Source: Zygnema cylindricum (Eukaryota; Streptophyta; Zygnematophyceae; Zygnematales; Zygnemataceae). Taken from it: 64,000 nucleotides of DNA. Made by a program: the position numbers and the translations under genes. The DNA lies in the NCBI GenBank assembly GCA_037447655.1, contig JBBHKE010000958.1, positions 1 through 64,000 of the forward strand, in the 5' to 3' direction. Numbering within the stretch: position 1 is the stretch's first letter; every line of letters begins with the position of its first letter. The notes under the pieces were generated by a model that was given only the letters and a program-made list of their open reading frames with translations, had not been told where the DNA came from and did no database searches. Positions 54,380 through 64,000 of the stretch are shown one piece after another.

Positions 54380-55180
54380 TTTACCAAAAAGAAAAACAAG
54401 TAAAGGGATATTCACAGCTAGCTTCAATGATGAAGTATATTTTATAGCAAAAAGAGGTAGGCAATGAATGTTTAGACTTGTTTTAAGCAGTGGAAAGAGT
54501 TGAGTTTTGTACTCGTATATAAATGACATGATGTTATGGCATAAGCAGGTAGGTCATGTTCACATGGATAGACTAGAGAAAATGAAAAATAAAAAGATAG
54601 TTAATGGACTAAAATACAAAAATGAGGTAACAATGGATGATGCTCAAGGAAAACTACATAAGCTTCCCTTTCCGAAAACTACAACCTTTAAATAAGAGAA
54701 GGTTCTAGATCTTGTTCATACTTCATGTATAAGGCCAACTCGGGTTCCGTCGGCTGGAGGAATGAGGTATAGCTCGGATTCCATCAGCTGAAAGAATGAG
54801 GTATATGCTCACCTTCAATGATGACTGGTCAAGATACTCGCTGGTATTTTTTATAAGAACCAAAAGTGAAGTTTTTAAAGTTTTTAAATAATACAAGACA
54901 TGGAGTGAAAAGTTACACGAAACCTCTATAAAGAGGATAAAAAGTGACAATGGGGGGGAATACACCTAAAATCAATTTGAAGAGTATTGAAGAGAAGAGG
55001 GAATTCAACATCAAAAAATCGTACCTCATAATTCATAGCAAAATGGAGTTGCAGAAAGACTAAATAGAACATTGGGGGAAAGTGCTACGAGCATGCTAAG
55101 TGATAAGAGAATGGGAAATTAGTTTTGGGTTGAAGCAAATATGAAAGAGAGTTGAACCATGGCAAAAGAGAATACGGAAT
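54380..55180 (+). pseudogene. decayed copia pre-integrase and integrase fragment
   Basis: Across frames: MMLWHKQVGHVHMDRLEKM, KLHKLPFPKTTTF, VLDLVHTS, YMLTFNDDWSRYS, TWSEKLHETSIKRIKSDNG, GEYT, [15 protein letters not shown] and SMLSDKRM. It is closest to the integrase of E3 (L family), agreeing with the LTR fragment just upstream. A short segment (TCCGTCGGCTGGAGGAATGA) is duplicated near 54747-54802. Confidence 0.87.
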
Positions 55181-55255
55181 CACTTCATAGAAGCCAAAAG
55201 AGACAAAAATAATACAAAAGGAGAAGCACAGGGGAGAGAATGACTTCTCATTATA

Positions 55256-55480
55256 ATTGGTACAAAAATGAACAGCCTAAGTACTAAGCCTAACTCTACA
55301 ATTAGAGAGGACTAAGTACCACGACGTCCACAAAAGAATCGAAGCCGCAAAAGACAAAAAGGTATAACTAGTGACCGACGTGAAATGACACTACCATATT
55401 GAAAATTGCGTATTCACAAACATACCTTTGAAAAATACGGTTCGCTAATTACACAACAAAAAATGTACTTCAACAATGTC
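55256..55480. repeat. dispersed repeat, second copy of 5084-5560
   Basis: Same word order as the first copy. It ends at TGTACTTCAACAATG, immediately before the copia RT fragment. Confidence 0.6.
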
Positions 55481-55482
55481 TC

Positions 55483-55570
55483 CTCTTGTAACTTTCATGG
55501 AGGAAAGCAATTTTTTTATCTATTTGGTGCACCTCCATGACTTCAGCTGCCGCTAAACTAAAGAGGAAAA
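55483..55570 (-). pseudogene. short copia RT fragment
   Basis: The minus strand reads LFSLAAAEVMEVHQIDKKI then AFLHESYKRR, the segment around DVKTAFLHG of copia RT. It abuts the dispersed repeat directly, like an LTR-to-RT deletion junction. Confidence 0.78.
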
Positions 55571-55733
55571 AACTAGCGATGGAAAAATCCATCAAGGTAC
55601 AAAAGTGGTAAACAAAAAAAAAGAACATGAGAATTTAAAATTTGCTTGTTTTATCGTTATGAACTTGTTCTCCCACGTTCAAACGTCATAAACTATAGCG
55701 GCTAAATGAAAGTTATATATGTTCAATAAAGTG
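55571..55733. other. short spacer, nothing recognised
   Basis: AT-rich sequence between the RT fragment and the Harbinger-like element. Confidence 0.5.
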
Positions 55734-55736
55734 CTA

Positions 55737-56694
55737 GGGTACTTTAGCATGTGCTAAAGTTGCTATTATTTTTTGTCGTTTTCCTCCATAATTGAGAAAA
55801 ATACGAGAAATTATGCAGCCGTACCGAAAAAATGAAATTACCAATGTACAAGTTGCATTACCTTGAAATTTTATATGTACTAAATTTTGTTATCTAGCGA
55901 CATGCAGTTTGTCGTCTAGCGCGTTTCGACCCACTTTCACGTCTTTCCAACTCATTTTAAAACTTTATATAAAATCACCTTGCGAGGTGCTTTTAAATTA
56001 AGTTCCATGAGGTGAGAGTATAGGCAGATTCTGTTGTTAGAAGTTTTTGGACAATTTTGTGCGATGAGTACCGGAAAAAAATCCCACTGCACATTTGCAG
56101 CCTGTGGGTGACTTTTTTCCATGCGTTTTTTCCGTACAGAAGCTGTGGAGGGGGTCGCGACCAACGGACACCATTTCGCAAAAGCGAAGTCCATGAAAGC
56201 GCCTCTCTCTCTCTCTCTCTCTCTCTTTTTCTCCCACTACCGCATCTATCTTACAATTCTTACAATGAAATCGTTAATAATAGTATCAAATGGAAGATCT
56301 CTAAAAACGATTTCTTTTTATTATTTTTGGGCGTATTTTGATGGCAGTAGAGTGAGAAAAGACTAAAAAACAAAATCGGGAAACCATGGCGAAAAGTTTA
56401 AGAATTTGTGACGTCGACGCTGTCATGATTTGAGCATGACTTCAAAATGTCACTAACCCTAAACATCTACAATGTCACAAGTAGGTAGATGTCTACAATC
56501 GTCGCTATTTTGTAAACGTCATCATTTGTCGCGAGTTTTGTAGTCGTCTACAACCGTCACAAATTACATCCACATGTACATCCGTCACAATCCAATTTCA
56601 TTTCTTTAAATACGAATGCTTTGAAAGTAGTACGGAGAATCTTCGCTAAAAACAAAGTTACAGACTAAAGTTTCGGTTACATGCGAAAGTACCC
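55737..56694 (+). mobile_element. non-autonomous PIF/Harbinger-like element, copy 1
   Basis: 958 bp beginning GGGTACTTTAGCATGT and ending CATGCGAAAGTACCC, an imperfect terminal inverted repeat. Flanks are CTA and TTA (3-bp target duplication with one change). PIF/Harbinger elements are known for TTA/TAA duplications and GGG-starting inverted termini. No transposase is encoded. A CT run (56203-56230) is internal. Copy 2 is its inverted homologue. Confidence 0.8.
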
Positions 56695-56697
56695 TTA

Positions 56698-57174
56698 GTG
56701 TTTTGCTGGTTTTGGGTATTCAAACTCAAAACAGCGTTAGTAACACTATTTCTTTTCCCTACACCAATAATTTATCTACACTAATAGCGATTCACGGTAT
56801 ACTTGACTGTATTGTACTCTATCCTGCTTATATTATTGTTCGAAAAGTATTTCAACACTATTACAATATATTATGGGAATTGCTAATCGCAGAGACTATT
56901 TTTGTTGCGCGCAGGTATTTGGCAGAAACTGTACATTTGAGGTACAGTCTCGTACAAGCTACTTACCTTTGATTTTAGTTTTGACGGTCAATCCGTCGAA
57001 CAACTTTGACTGGCGAAATATTGTAACGCCGGTTAAAAAACTGTCGCGCTTGCGAACGTCGACCGTCATAAAAAATAAACAATTCACACGGCCGGCGCAG
57101 GTTTACCGTAACAAAACTGCGGCAGCCACATATAAATAAAATGGCTGCCTTCAGATAGTTCACACACATTTGAC
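56698..57174. other. 477-bp segment between the inverted elements
   Basis: No gene. It contains the motif ACTAATAGCGATTCACGGT (about 56779) seen elsewhere, and a perfect 8-bp inverted repeat GGCAGCCA/TGGCTGCC (57121-57128, 57142-57149) enclosing ATATAAATAAA. Confidence 0.6.
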
Positions 57175-57177
57175 TTA

Positions 57178-58174
57178 GGGCACTTTCCCATGTAACCGAA
57201 ACTTTAATCTCGTAACTTTGTTTGTAGCGAAGATTCTCCGTACATCTTTATGAGCATTTCGATGTAATCGCAAATAACTTGTTACTTCAAAAAGTGACAA
57301 GCGTAGACGTGAACGAAACATGTGACACATAAACGGTACAAAAAATGTTGCGAAACTTCCACTCAATTTCGATTTACTTCCACCCGCACGTTCAACAGTT
57401 TCTGTCACTTCGCAATATCTGCACGCCACATTGTCGACGTTCGATGTGGAGGTATTGCAGATGTTTAGGGTTTGTGACATCGTGACGTCACGCGTGTCAC
57501 GCTCAACTATGACGGCGCCCACGTCACAACTTCTAAAACTTTCCGCCATGATTTCCCGATTGTTGCTTTTTGTCTTTTCTTACTCCACTTGCCATCAAAA
57601 TACGCTCAAAGATAGTCAAAAGAAATCGTTTTCATAGATCTTTCATTTGATACCATTATATACATTTTTCGTTGCAAAAATTGTGAGATAGACGCGGTAG
57701 TGGGAGAGGGAGAGAGAGAGAGGCGATTTCACAAACTTCGCTTTTGCGAAATGGGGTACGTTGGTCGAGACCCCTCCACTTCCTCTGTACGGAAAAAGGT
57801 GCACGGACAAAAGTACGTAAACGTGCCGTGCATTTTTTTTTTAGGAAAATTTTGTCAAAAACCTTCGACGCGTGCAAAATCATATGCATATTCGCCCACG
57901 TCGTGGAACTTTAGTTAAAATCACCTCGCGAGGTGATTTTATTAAAGTTTGAAGATGATCTGGAATGATACGAAAGTGGGTCGAAACTCGCTAAACGATA
58001 AACTGCATCGCGATAGACGACAAACTGCGGTACAACTAAAGTTTTAATGGAATGCAACTTCTACTGTGGTAATTTTAATTTTTTGGTACGGTTGCAGATT
58101 TTTCCCTTTTTTTCCAAGTTATAAAGGAAAACGACAGAAAAACAACTGTAACTTTAGCACATGGGAAAGTGCCC
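57178..58174 (-). mobile_element. non-autonomous PIF/Harbinger-like element, copy 2, inverted
   Basis: 997 bp. Its termini GGGCACTTTCCCATGT and ACATGGGAAAGTGCCC are a perfect 16-bp inverted repeat, flanked on both sides by TTA (57175-57177, 58175-58177). The interior is the reverse complement of copy 1 in order (ATTCTCCGTAC, TCTCTC run, AAGTGGGTCGAAA). Termini are better kept than in copy 1, suggesting it is younger or more often corrected. Confidence 0.87.
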
Positions 58175-58177
58175 TTA

Positions 58178-59330
58178 GACGCAAAAATGAAATCTACTCG
58201 CGAACCGGAACGCTGAACCCGTGAAGTACGTTCTGTACACCGCCAATCGTGATTAGCGTGTAAGTTTTTTTAGCGTATAAAAATAATTACCGTGGTGTAC
58301 GCTATTTAAGAATTTGAAAATTTTGGAAAAAATCATACATTCTAATTGTTTGGTTATGGTAATTTGGATCTTTGAAAAAAAAAATGTCGGTCACAAACAT
58401 GCTTACACTAATATAGGTATCCGTACATAATCTGACAAATCGTACACAATTCGTACATTCACACGGTCGAAACGCGGCTGTCAGACGAATATGTGCGAGC
58501 GGGATTTTTTACGACCTGGCTTTTTTTACTTTTTAGAACGCACATTCTCATGCGTCCGCGGTTTCTAAAACTAATTTATTGTACTTTTTAACTTAAAAAA
58601 GGTACATTTTTGTACGGTCTGATACTGTCCGTACACCACTCTATTTAAGAGACAACGTACTCAAAAAAGCCCTAAATAGAATAAAGAAAAAAATAGAATG
58701 AACTACGCTAATGGAGAATAAAAAAAAAAAAAGCGGGACGGAAATAGTGTACACAACGCTAATAACGATTGGCGGTTTCGAACGTTTTCAAAGAAATTTC
58801 GTAACGTAAAAGTGCCTCGTAAGCTTTACAACTTTACAGACGCATATAGTACGCACGAATCACATTTACCGTGGACGCAGTTTTTACTCCCAAAGGTACA
58901 ACTTTTAGTCTTTTACAGCTATTAAGTATTAACGTTTTTATGTTTTCCTCGTTACGTAACGCATCTTTTCTTAATGCACTGTCGTCGGATTATTCATCGA
59001 CGGTTATAACTAAAATTTACCATTCCCACATTCCGATTGACCGTTTACAAATCGAAATTGAACACGTGTGCACGTCGAACTTTTTTTGAAATTGGCGAAA
59101 AATACAGTAACACTAATTGCAATGTACGGTTTACCGTACGCATTGTTGCTTCCACTTTGTACGTCCCCGAAGAGGAGCTGGAATGGAGAGAAATGGAAAA
59201 GGAGTGGATGGTGTGTGCACTCTGACTCGCACTGAAACAGGAATGGGCCAACGTCTCGACTTGCTGACATGGCTTGCCGGCCGTTTGCTGGCCGTCCATT
59301 CGGCTGCTGAATCTCATCCGTCCTACAATG
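58178..59330. other. AT-rich spacer
   Basis: No coding region is recognised. Two further copies of the GCTAATnnCGATTGGCGG motif (58238 inverted, 58752 direct) and several TATTTAAG words occur. Confidence 0.55.
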
Positions 59331-61242
59331 CCGCCACGTGTGCGGCAGCCACGTTGTCTGCTCAATGTCATCTTCCAGACGGCAAGCAGGTCGGTGACGT
59401 CAGCCTACACATCTGGGAGGAATGTTGTTTTTTATAATTTTTTTGAAGATTCGGGGTGTATTTTACCGACAGTGTGGTTTTGAATTGTTTCTAAAAGTCA
59501 ATTTCAAAACTATTTTTGCATAAAAACAATTGAGATTTGGAGACTGAATTGGATTGTTCGGATTTTGGGTACAGGTGCTCCGGTTTTATTTTCTTTTTTT
59601 TACTCCTTTCCATAAGGGTTTTAGGATTTTATAACAAGTCAGGAAACAAGGCCTTCATTCAGAATTCTTAGGATCGGTGGAGAATCATCCGTTTGTTTGA
59701 ATTACAGTTGCAGTAAGAAAAATTAGGGTTTCTTGTCGAAGAGTTTTTAATTTTTGATAGGCTTACTACTTCGCACGTGTAACAAGTAGGAAAGCATGAA
59801 CCCTTCGAGACTTCGCTTCGACCTTTCTTTAAAAATAGCATTGCGTTTATTTTGCATATTTTTTCAATCTGAACGCTGTTTCTGATTTATTTCTTGGTAT
59901 TGCCTGAAGGAAACAATTCGAGGCTTTTTAAAAATGCATTTAACTTGTTACTCCAGAATCTTCCATTGCTTCTTTCATCTACTTATCTTCAGGAGCTCCG
60001 TAATTATAGCTGCGAAACTAGGTCATGGTGTACACATTGCAGTGGTAAAATCTTGAAGTTGCAATATTTTTCCTGCAAGCCTTTTAATCTATTACAAATT
60101 ACTGCTGGTTGTATGAGTTGCTGGTTATGTGTTTGATTTTTCTGACTTGAATCGTCGGCTGAATTTGCTTTATTCCGCACCTTCGGTTTAATACCTGGAT
60201 GTGGTTTTTACATTTTGCATGATTGTCCACATTTCAAATTAGGAATCGATTTTGTGCTGCAGCTGTCGTTTAGCACCTGGACACGTTTGGACCATCACAG
60301 TCTGAGGTCATTCTTTTGGCCATCTGGTTTGCGTTCTCGCTGGTTATCCTGCTTTGCTTGACAAAAACATAATGATTTCAATGCTTTTGAATAATTAAAC
60401 TAATCTCACTTTTCTCTTTGTTTTTTTTGTTTAAATTTTTCTATTCCTTATGTTTTGAGTCGTTATAATTGTTGTTGTATTAGGTTGTTTGAAACTTGAT
60501 GATTTCTGTCCAGTATCGATAAATGTTACACCTTATGAACAGCAAAAAAGAGGTGGCAGTGAGGGTTGCTAGGAGGGGCGGGGAATCTTATATCCTCCGC
60601 TGTCTTGGAGGTTTCCCATAGGTGCCATTTATGGAAGAAGTTTTCCGTCTGTATCCATAGTGAATCCATTCCCGCGGTCTACGAAGTGCCATAAGTTTTT
60701 TCAAGAAGCACGTGAAGAGATAATGCACCAGCAAGTATTATTTGTTTCCACTAGTTTGTCCAAATACTACCAGGCTACATTTCATTTGTGTTTTTTCTGT
60801 ATTGGAACTGTCTTGTCGATCTTCGTGGTGAATTCATTTTGGTGTGTAAGGTGGTCTCATAGGAAAGTTAAAGGAGCAAGTGCATCGAGAATCCTACGCT
60901 CTTCTTCTTCATAAAATTCCCAAAGTCGAACTGTCTATCGTTGAAATTTCCAATCAGAACCTGCCTGCATCGTTAATTCCGGCAATTATTGGCTTATATG
61001 ATTTTGGATTGTCTGGCACATTGACTTTTTTTTTCACAAACACTTTCTCTGTTTATAGATACCAATGTCTTTTACTGCAACCTGTTTTTCAGCGGGAGGT
61101 AAAAGGATGATTGAAAAGTCTAATGCTCATTGAATCACTCTTTTGCAGTTATGTTGGTGTCCCTCTGGTATTCCCCTCCCGCTGTTTGGCGTCTGATATA
61201 GCTATGCAGGGGAGAGGGAGAGGGGGAGAGAGAGGCATCTCC
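59331..61242 (+). promoter_or_regulatory. probable upstream/5' UTR region of the PPR gene
   Basis: A G-box CACGTG at 59335-59340 and a CRE/TGA-type palindrome TGACGTCA at 59395-59402 lie in a GC-richer block. T-rich sequence with intron-like character follows (runs of T before CAG, several GTAAG/GTAA words) without an open frame. The region may hold a promoter and non-coding exons of the PPR gene. Transcript data would be needed to place exons. Confidence 0.4.
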
Positions 61243-61600
61243 ATGGCTTTCCCGGCCTTGGAGGAACTTTCCAACGGAGCCCCCAACTGCAGCTCGGGGA
61301 GGGGAGGGTAGTAGGTCATTCCAAGCCCAGAAGGGGATCCAACAAAAGGAGAAGCAAAAGCTAAGAAGCAGGTACAATTTTGCAAAGGACAGTGTTTCGA
61401 GGAATTCAATCCGAAGTGAGCCAAGGGTAGGAGAATTTATTTCAGAATTGAGAAAGTTGAATCCAAGTGGAAAGCCAGTTACTGATGAGTTTTTGAAATC
61501 TTCGTTATCTAGATGGCATGGCCACGTAAATGAACGTTATCTGTCTTTCATTTTTAATAATGTCAAAGATGTGCACCATACAGTTACTTCATTGGGCACA
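61243..61600 (+). pseudogene. frame-shifted N-terminal region of the PPR gene
   Basis: An ATG at 61243 reads MAFPALEELSNGAPN and stops. A second frame, without its own ATG, reads from about 61262 through SVSRNSIRSEPRVGEFISEL, RKLNPSGKPVTDEFLKSSLS and RWHGHVNERYLSFIFNNVKD. The latter resembles the region before the repeats in plant organellar PPR proteins, but it is out of frame with the repeat array by one base near 61585. Either small indels have broken the gene or an intron bridges the frames. Confidence 0.55.
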
Positions 61601-63200
61601 AACTCAGGTTGGTTTTTTCCAAACCAACATAATTCATTACAATTTTTTGTTACATAAATGTAAATACAATGGTGATGTTAAAACTGTAGAGGGCATCTGG
61701 AAGGAGTTGCATGAGCAAGGATGCAAACCTGATGTGGTGACATATAACACTGTCATAGGTTTCATGGGCAAGGTAGGCAATGTGGAGGAAGCTTTAAGAT
61801 TATTTGAGGACATGAGAAAAATAGGGATCATTCCGAATTGTGTGACACTCAACACGGTGATAAATGTACTAGGAAAAGGGGGAAGGGTGGATGAAGCTTT
61901 ACATCATTATGAGCAGATGAAGCAATCTAATGTAATTCCTAACCTAGTGACTTTTTCTACGTTGATAGATGCTCTGGGAAAAGCTAGCAGATTGGAGGAA
62001 GCGATGGACTTGTTTGGAAAAATGGGGAAAGCAAGATTGAAACCCAATGAGGTGACTTTTAATACGTTGATAGATGCTTTTGGAAAAGCAAGCAGGGTGG
62101 AGGAAGCGTTGGAATTGTTCGGGAAAATGGAGGAAGCAGGAGTGAAACCCAATGAGGTGACCTTCACTACATTGATAGATGCTTTGGGAAAAGCAAGCAG
62201 GGTGGAGGAAGCCTTAGAATTGTTCGGGAAAATGGAGGAAGCAGGATTGAAACCCAATGAGGTGACCTTTAATACATTGATAAATGCTTTTGGAAAAGCA
62301 AGGAGGATGGAGGAAGCATTAGAGCTGTTTGAGAAAATGGAGAAAGCAAGGGTGAAACCCGATGAGGTGACCTTTACTACATTGATAGATGCTTTGGGAA
62401 AAGCAAGCAGGGTGGAGGAAGCGTTGGAGTTGTTTAGCAAAATGGAGAATGCAGGGGTGAAACCTAATGAGGTAAACTTTAATACATTGATAAATGCTTT
62501 TGGAAAAGCAAGCAAGGTGGATGAAGCATTGCATCTGTTTGGGAAAATGGAGAAAACAGGGATGAAACCCAATGAGGTGAGTTTTAATACTTTGATAGAT
62601 GCTTTTGGAAAAGCAGGTAGGGTGGAGGAAGCGTTGGAGTTGTTTGGAAAAATGGGGAAAGCAAGATTGAAACCCAATGAGGTGACTTTTAATGCGTTGA
62701 TAGATGCTTTTGGAAAAGCAAATAGGGTGGAGAATGCATTGGAGTTGTTTACGAAAATGGAGAAAGCAGAGGTGAAACCCAACGAGGTCACCTTTAATAC
62801 GTTGATAAATGCTTTGGGAAAAGCAAGCAGGGTGGAGGAAGCCTCGGCATTGTTCGGGAAAATGGAGAATGCAGGATTGCAACCCGATGAGGTGACCTTC
62901 ACTACAGTGATAGATGCTTTTGGAAAAGCAAGCAGAGTGGAGGAAGCATTGGAATTGTTCGAGAAAATGGAAAAAGCAGGAGTGAAACCCGATTTGATGA
63001 CCTTTAATACTTTGATTGATGCTTTTGGAAAAGCAAAGAGGGTGGAGGAGGCATTGGAGCTGTTCGAGAAAATGGAAAAAGCAGGAGTGAAACCCAATGA
63101 GGTGACCTTTAATACGCTGATAGATGCTTTGGGAAATCCAAGCAGGGTGGAGGAGGCATTGGAGTTATTGAGAAAAATGGAAAAATCCCCAATGAAGTGA
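61530..63200 (+). CDS. P-class pentatricopeptide repeat protein
   Basis: 556 residues, nearly all tandem 35-residue PPR motifs. A half repeat (TVEGIWKELHEQGCKPD) and two divergent repeats come first, then about ten near-identical units on the pattern EVTFNTLIDAFGKASRVEEA, and the last unit is cut. There are no E, DYW or SMR domains, so it is P class. Such proteins bind organellar RNA one base per repeat and aid splicing, stability or translation. The first Met (MNVICLSFLIMSKM) is a frame artefact: the native N-terminus is in another frame, so no transit peptide can be read here. The C-terminal stop comes from a loss of about 10 bases at 63183-63195. It may be a functional gene with assembly errors or a recent pseudogene. 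Confidence 0.85.
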   Translation: MNVICLSFLIMSKMCTIQLLHWAQTQVGFFQTNIIHYNFLLHKCKYNGDVKTVEGIWKELHEQGCKPDVVTYNTVIGFMGKVGNVEEALRLFEDMRKIGIIPNCVTLNTVINVLGKGGRVDEALHHYEQMKQSNVIPNLVTFSTLIDALGKASRLEEAMDLFGKMGKARLKPNEVTFNTLIDAFGKASRVEEALELFGKMEEAGVKPNEVTFTTLIDALGKASRVEEALELFGKMEEAGLKPNEVTFNTLINAFGKARRMEEALELFEKMEKARVKPDEVTFTTLIDALGKASRVEEALELFSKMENAGVKPNEVNFNTLINAFGKASKVDEALHLFGKMEKTGMKPNEVSFNTLIDAFGKAGRVEEALELFGKMGKARLKPNEVTFNALIDAFGKANRVENALELFTKMEKAEVKPNEVTFNTLINALGKASRVEEASALFGKMENAGLQPDEVTFTTVIDAFGKASRVEEALELFEKMEKAGVKPDLMTFNTLIDAFGKAKRVEEALELFEKMEKAGVKPNEVTFNTLIDALGNPSRVEEALELLRKMEKSPMK

Positions 63201-63960
63201 CCTTTACTACATTGGTAGACGCTTTGGGAAACGATAGCAAGGTAGAAAAAGCGTCGGAGATGATTGGGAAAAGGGAAAAGTAGGGGTGAGTTGACCTTTA
63301 ATGCCTTAATAGGTGCTTTTGGATAGCAAGTAGGATGGTGGAAGCATTTGAGTTGTTTGGGAAAATGGAAAAAGTTGGGATTAAACCTGTTGAGGTGACC
63401 TTTACTACATTAACAGATGCTTTATGAAAATCAAGCGGGGTGGAGGAAGCGTTGGGGTTGTTCGGGAAAATGGAGAACAAGGGTAACCTTTAACACGGTG
63501 ATAAGTCTATTGGGAGACGCTCGTAGAGTGGATGAATCTTGAGACAAGTTTAGTCAAATGAAGCATTTTATGCTCAATCCCAACGTCCTGACCTTCTGCC
63601 CTATGATTGTTTTTTTTGCAAGGTAGATATGCTTCAAAAGGCTTTGGGATTTTGTAGAGACTTGAAAAATCTTGGCTTGAAGCTCGATGTGGTAACAGTT
63701 GACTCAATTATAGGTGTCTTCGAGGGGCAGGGATGATGAAGAAGTTTTGGACGTGTTGTTTAAAAGAAGACCTAAGCAGAGGTGAAGAGGCGTGGTTACA
63801 CTCAATGTCATCGTCGATATGTTTGGAAAGGTTGGTAGGGTTGATGAGCCGTGGTCGTATCTCATGCCGCTAAAGAGGAGCGACATATAAGCCGATGTAT
63901 CTCTTACACTATTATGGTTTATTTTTCTGGGAAGGTAGTGAGAGTTGTGGAGGCTTTTTG
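63201..63960 (+). pseudogene. decayed C-terminal PPR repeats
   Basis: Continuing in shifting frames: SPNEVTFTTLVDALGNDSKV, EAFELFGKMEKVGIKPVEV, TFTTLTDAL, GVEEALGLFGKMEN, then more divergent repeats DMLQKALGFCRDLKNLGLKL, VVTLNVIVDMFGKVGRVDEP and SYLMPLKRSDI. About five or six repeats with many stops and small deletions. They show that the array was once longer by about a third. Confidence 0.8.
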
Positions 63961-64000
63961 TATATAGAATCCGAACAGATTGGATTGTTATACGATGTGA

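Noticed and set aside
59010-59483. Short overlapping open frames on both strands upstream of the PPR gene
   Set aside because: None has a recognisable motif, and frames on the two strands cover each other. The stretch is better read as a GC-richer regulatory block.
61907-63097. 396-codon antisense open frame opposite the PPR repeats
   Set aside because: It repeats with the same 105-bp period and is explained by the periodic sense repeats. It has no start context or motif of its own.
1-64000. CRISPR arrays, bacterial operons, riboswitches, rRNA
   Set aside because: The sequence is plant nuclear and transposon-rich. No array of regular short repeats with unique spacers, no rRNA stretch and no operon-like gene spacing was seen.

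Overview
This is nuclear DNA of a land plant, probably from a large, transposon-rich genome. Two observations support that: Ty1/copia and Ty3/gypsy elements nest inside one another across most of the window, and the right end carries a plant-type P-class pentatricopeptide repeat (PPR) gene. The retroelement styles (copia elements primed by a tRNA half, a gag-protease element with a DxGAKPM protease motif) would fit a non-flowering lineage such as a lycophyte, fern or moss, but that is an inference and the species cannot be named from the sequence.

Layout. 1-4755: minus-strand copia element E1, whose 3' LTR runs off the left edge. 4756-9440: dispersed repeats, a heavily decayed minus-strand copia remnant (E2), a 436-bp tandem duplication and a three-unit 98-bp tandem repeat. 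9441-15138: plus-strand copia element E0 with a conventional primer-binding site. 15139-27651: anonymous sequence X, interrupted by three copies of one LTR family (L): a truncated LTR (15139-15790), a complete decayed copia element E3 (16903-23379, exact TTTGG target duplication) and a likely solo LTR (25039-26098). 27652-37104: plus-strand copia element E4, split by E5 (30102-33385, exact TCTCT target duplication), a deletion derivative of the same L family as E3. 37332-40328: a minus-strand gag-zinc knuckle-protease gene with no visible reverse transcriptase. 40329-42309: low-complexity DNA with a cluster of telobox motifs. 42310-50086: minus-strand Ty3/gypsy element E10 with paired LTRs and a chromodomain-like tail. 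50984-53290: a second, plus-strand copy of the same gypsy family (E11), which ends at a roughly 690-bp CT-rich tract. 54207-55570: copia fragments. 55737-58174: two inverted copies of a PIF/Harbinger-like non-autonomous DNA element. 59331-63960: a PPR gene with its upstream region and a decayed 3' extension.

How it fits together. The only plausible host gene is the PPR gene. It has about 13 near-identical 35-residue repeats, but the repeats are frameshifted at both ends, so it may be a decaying or recently rearranged member of a tandemly expanding family. Nothing else looks intact: every retroelement coding region carries stops or frameshifts.

The most interesting signal is structural. Four copia elements from at least three LTR families (E1, E3, E4, E5) share the motif GGTTATGGGCC or a close variant exactly at the 5' LTR/internal boundary. 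It matches the complement of the anticodon region of initiator tRNA-Met, the half-tRNA priming known from Drosophila copia. In all four the gag start codon lies inside the LTR and the primer site is read as gag codons. E0, a few kilobases away, uses an ordinary 3'-end tRNA-Met site.
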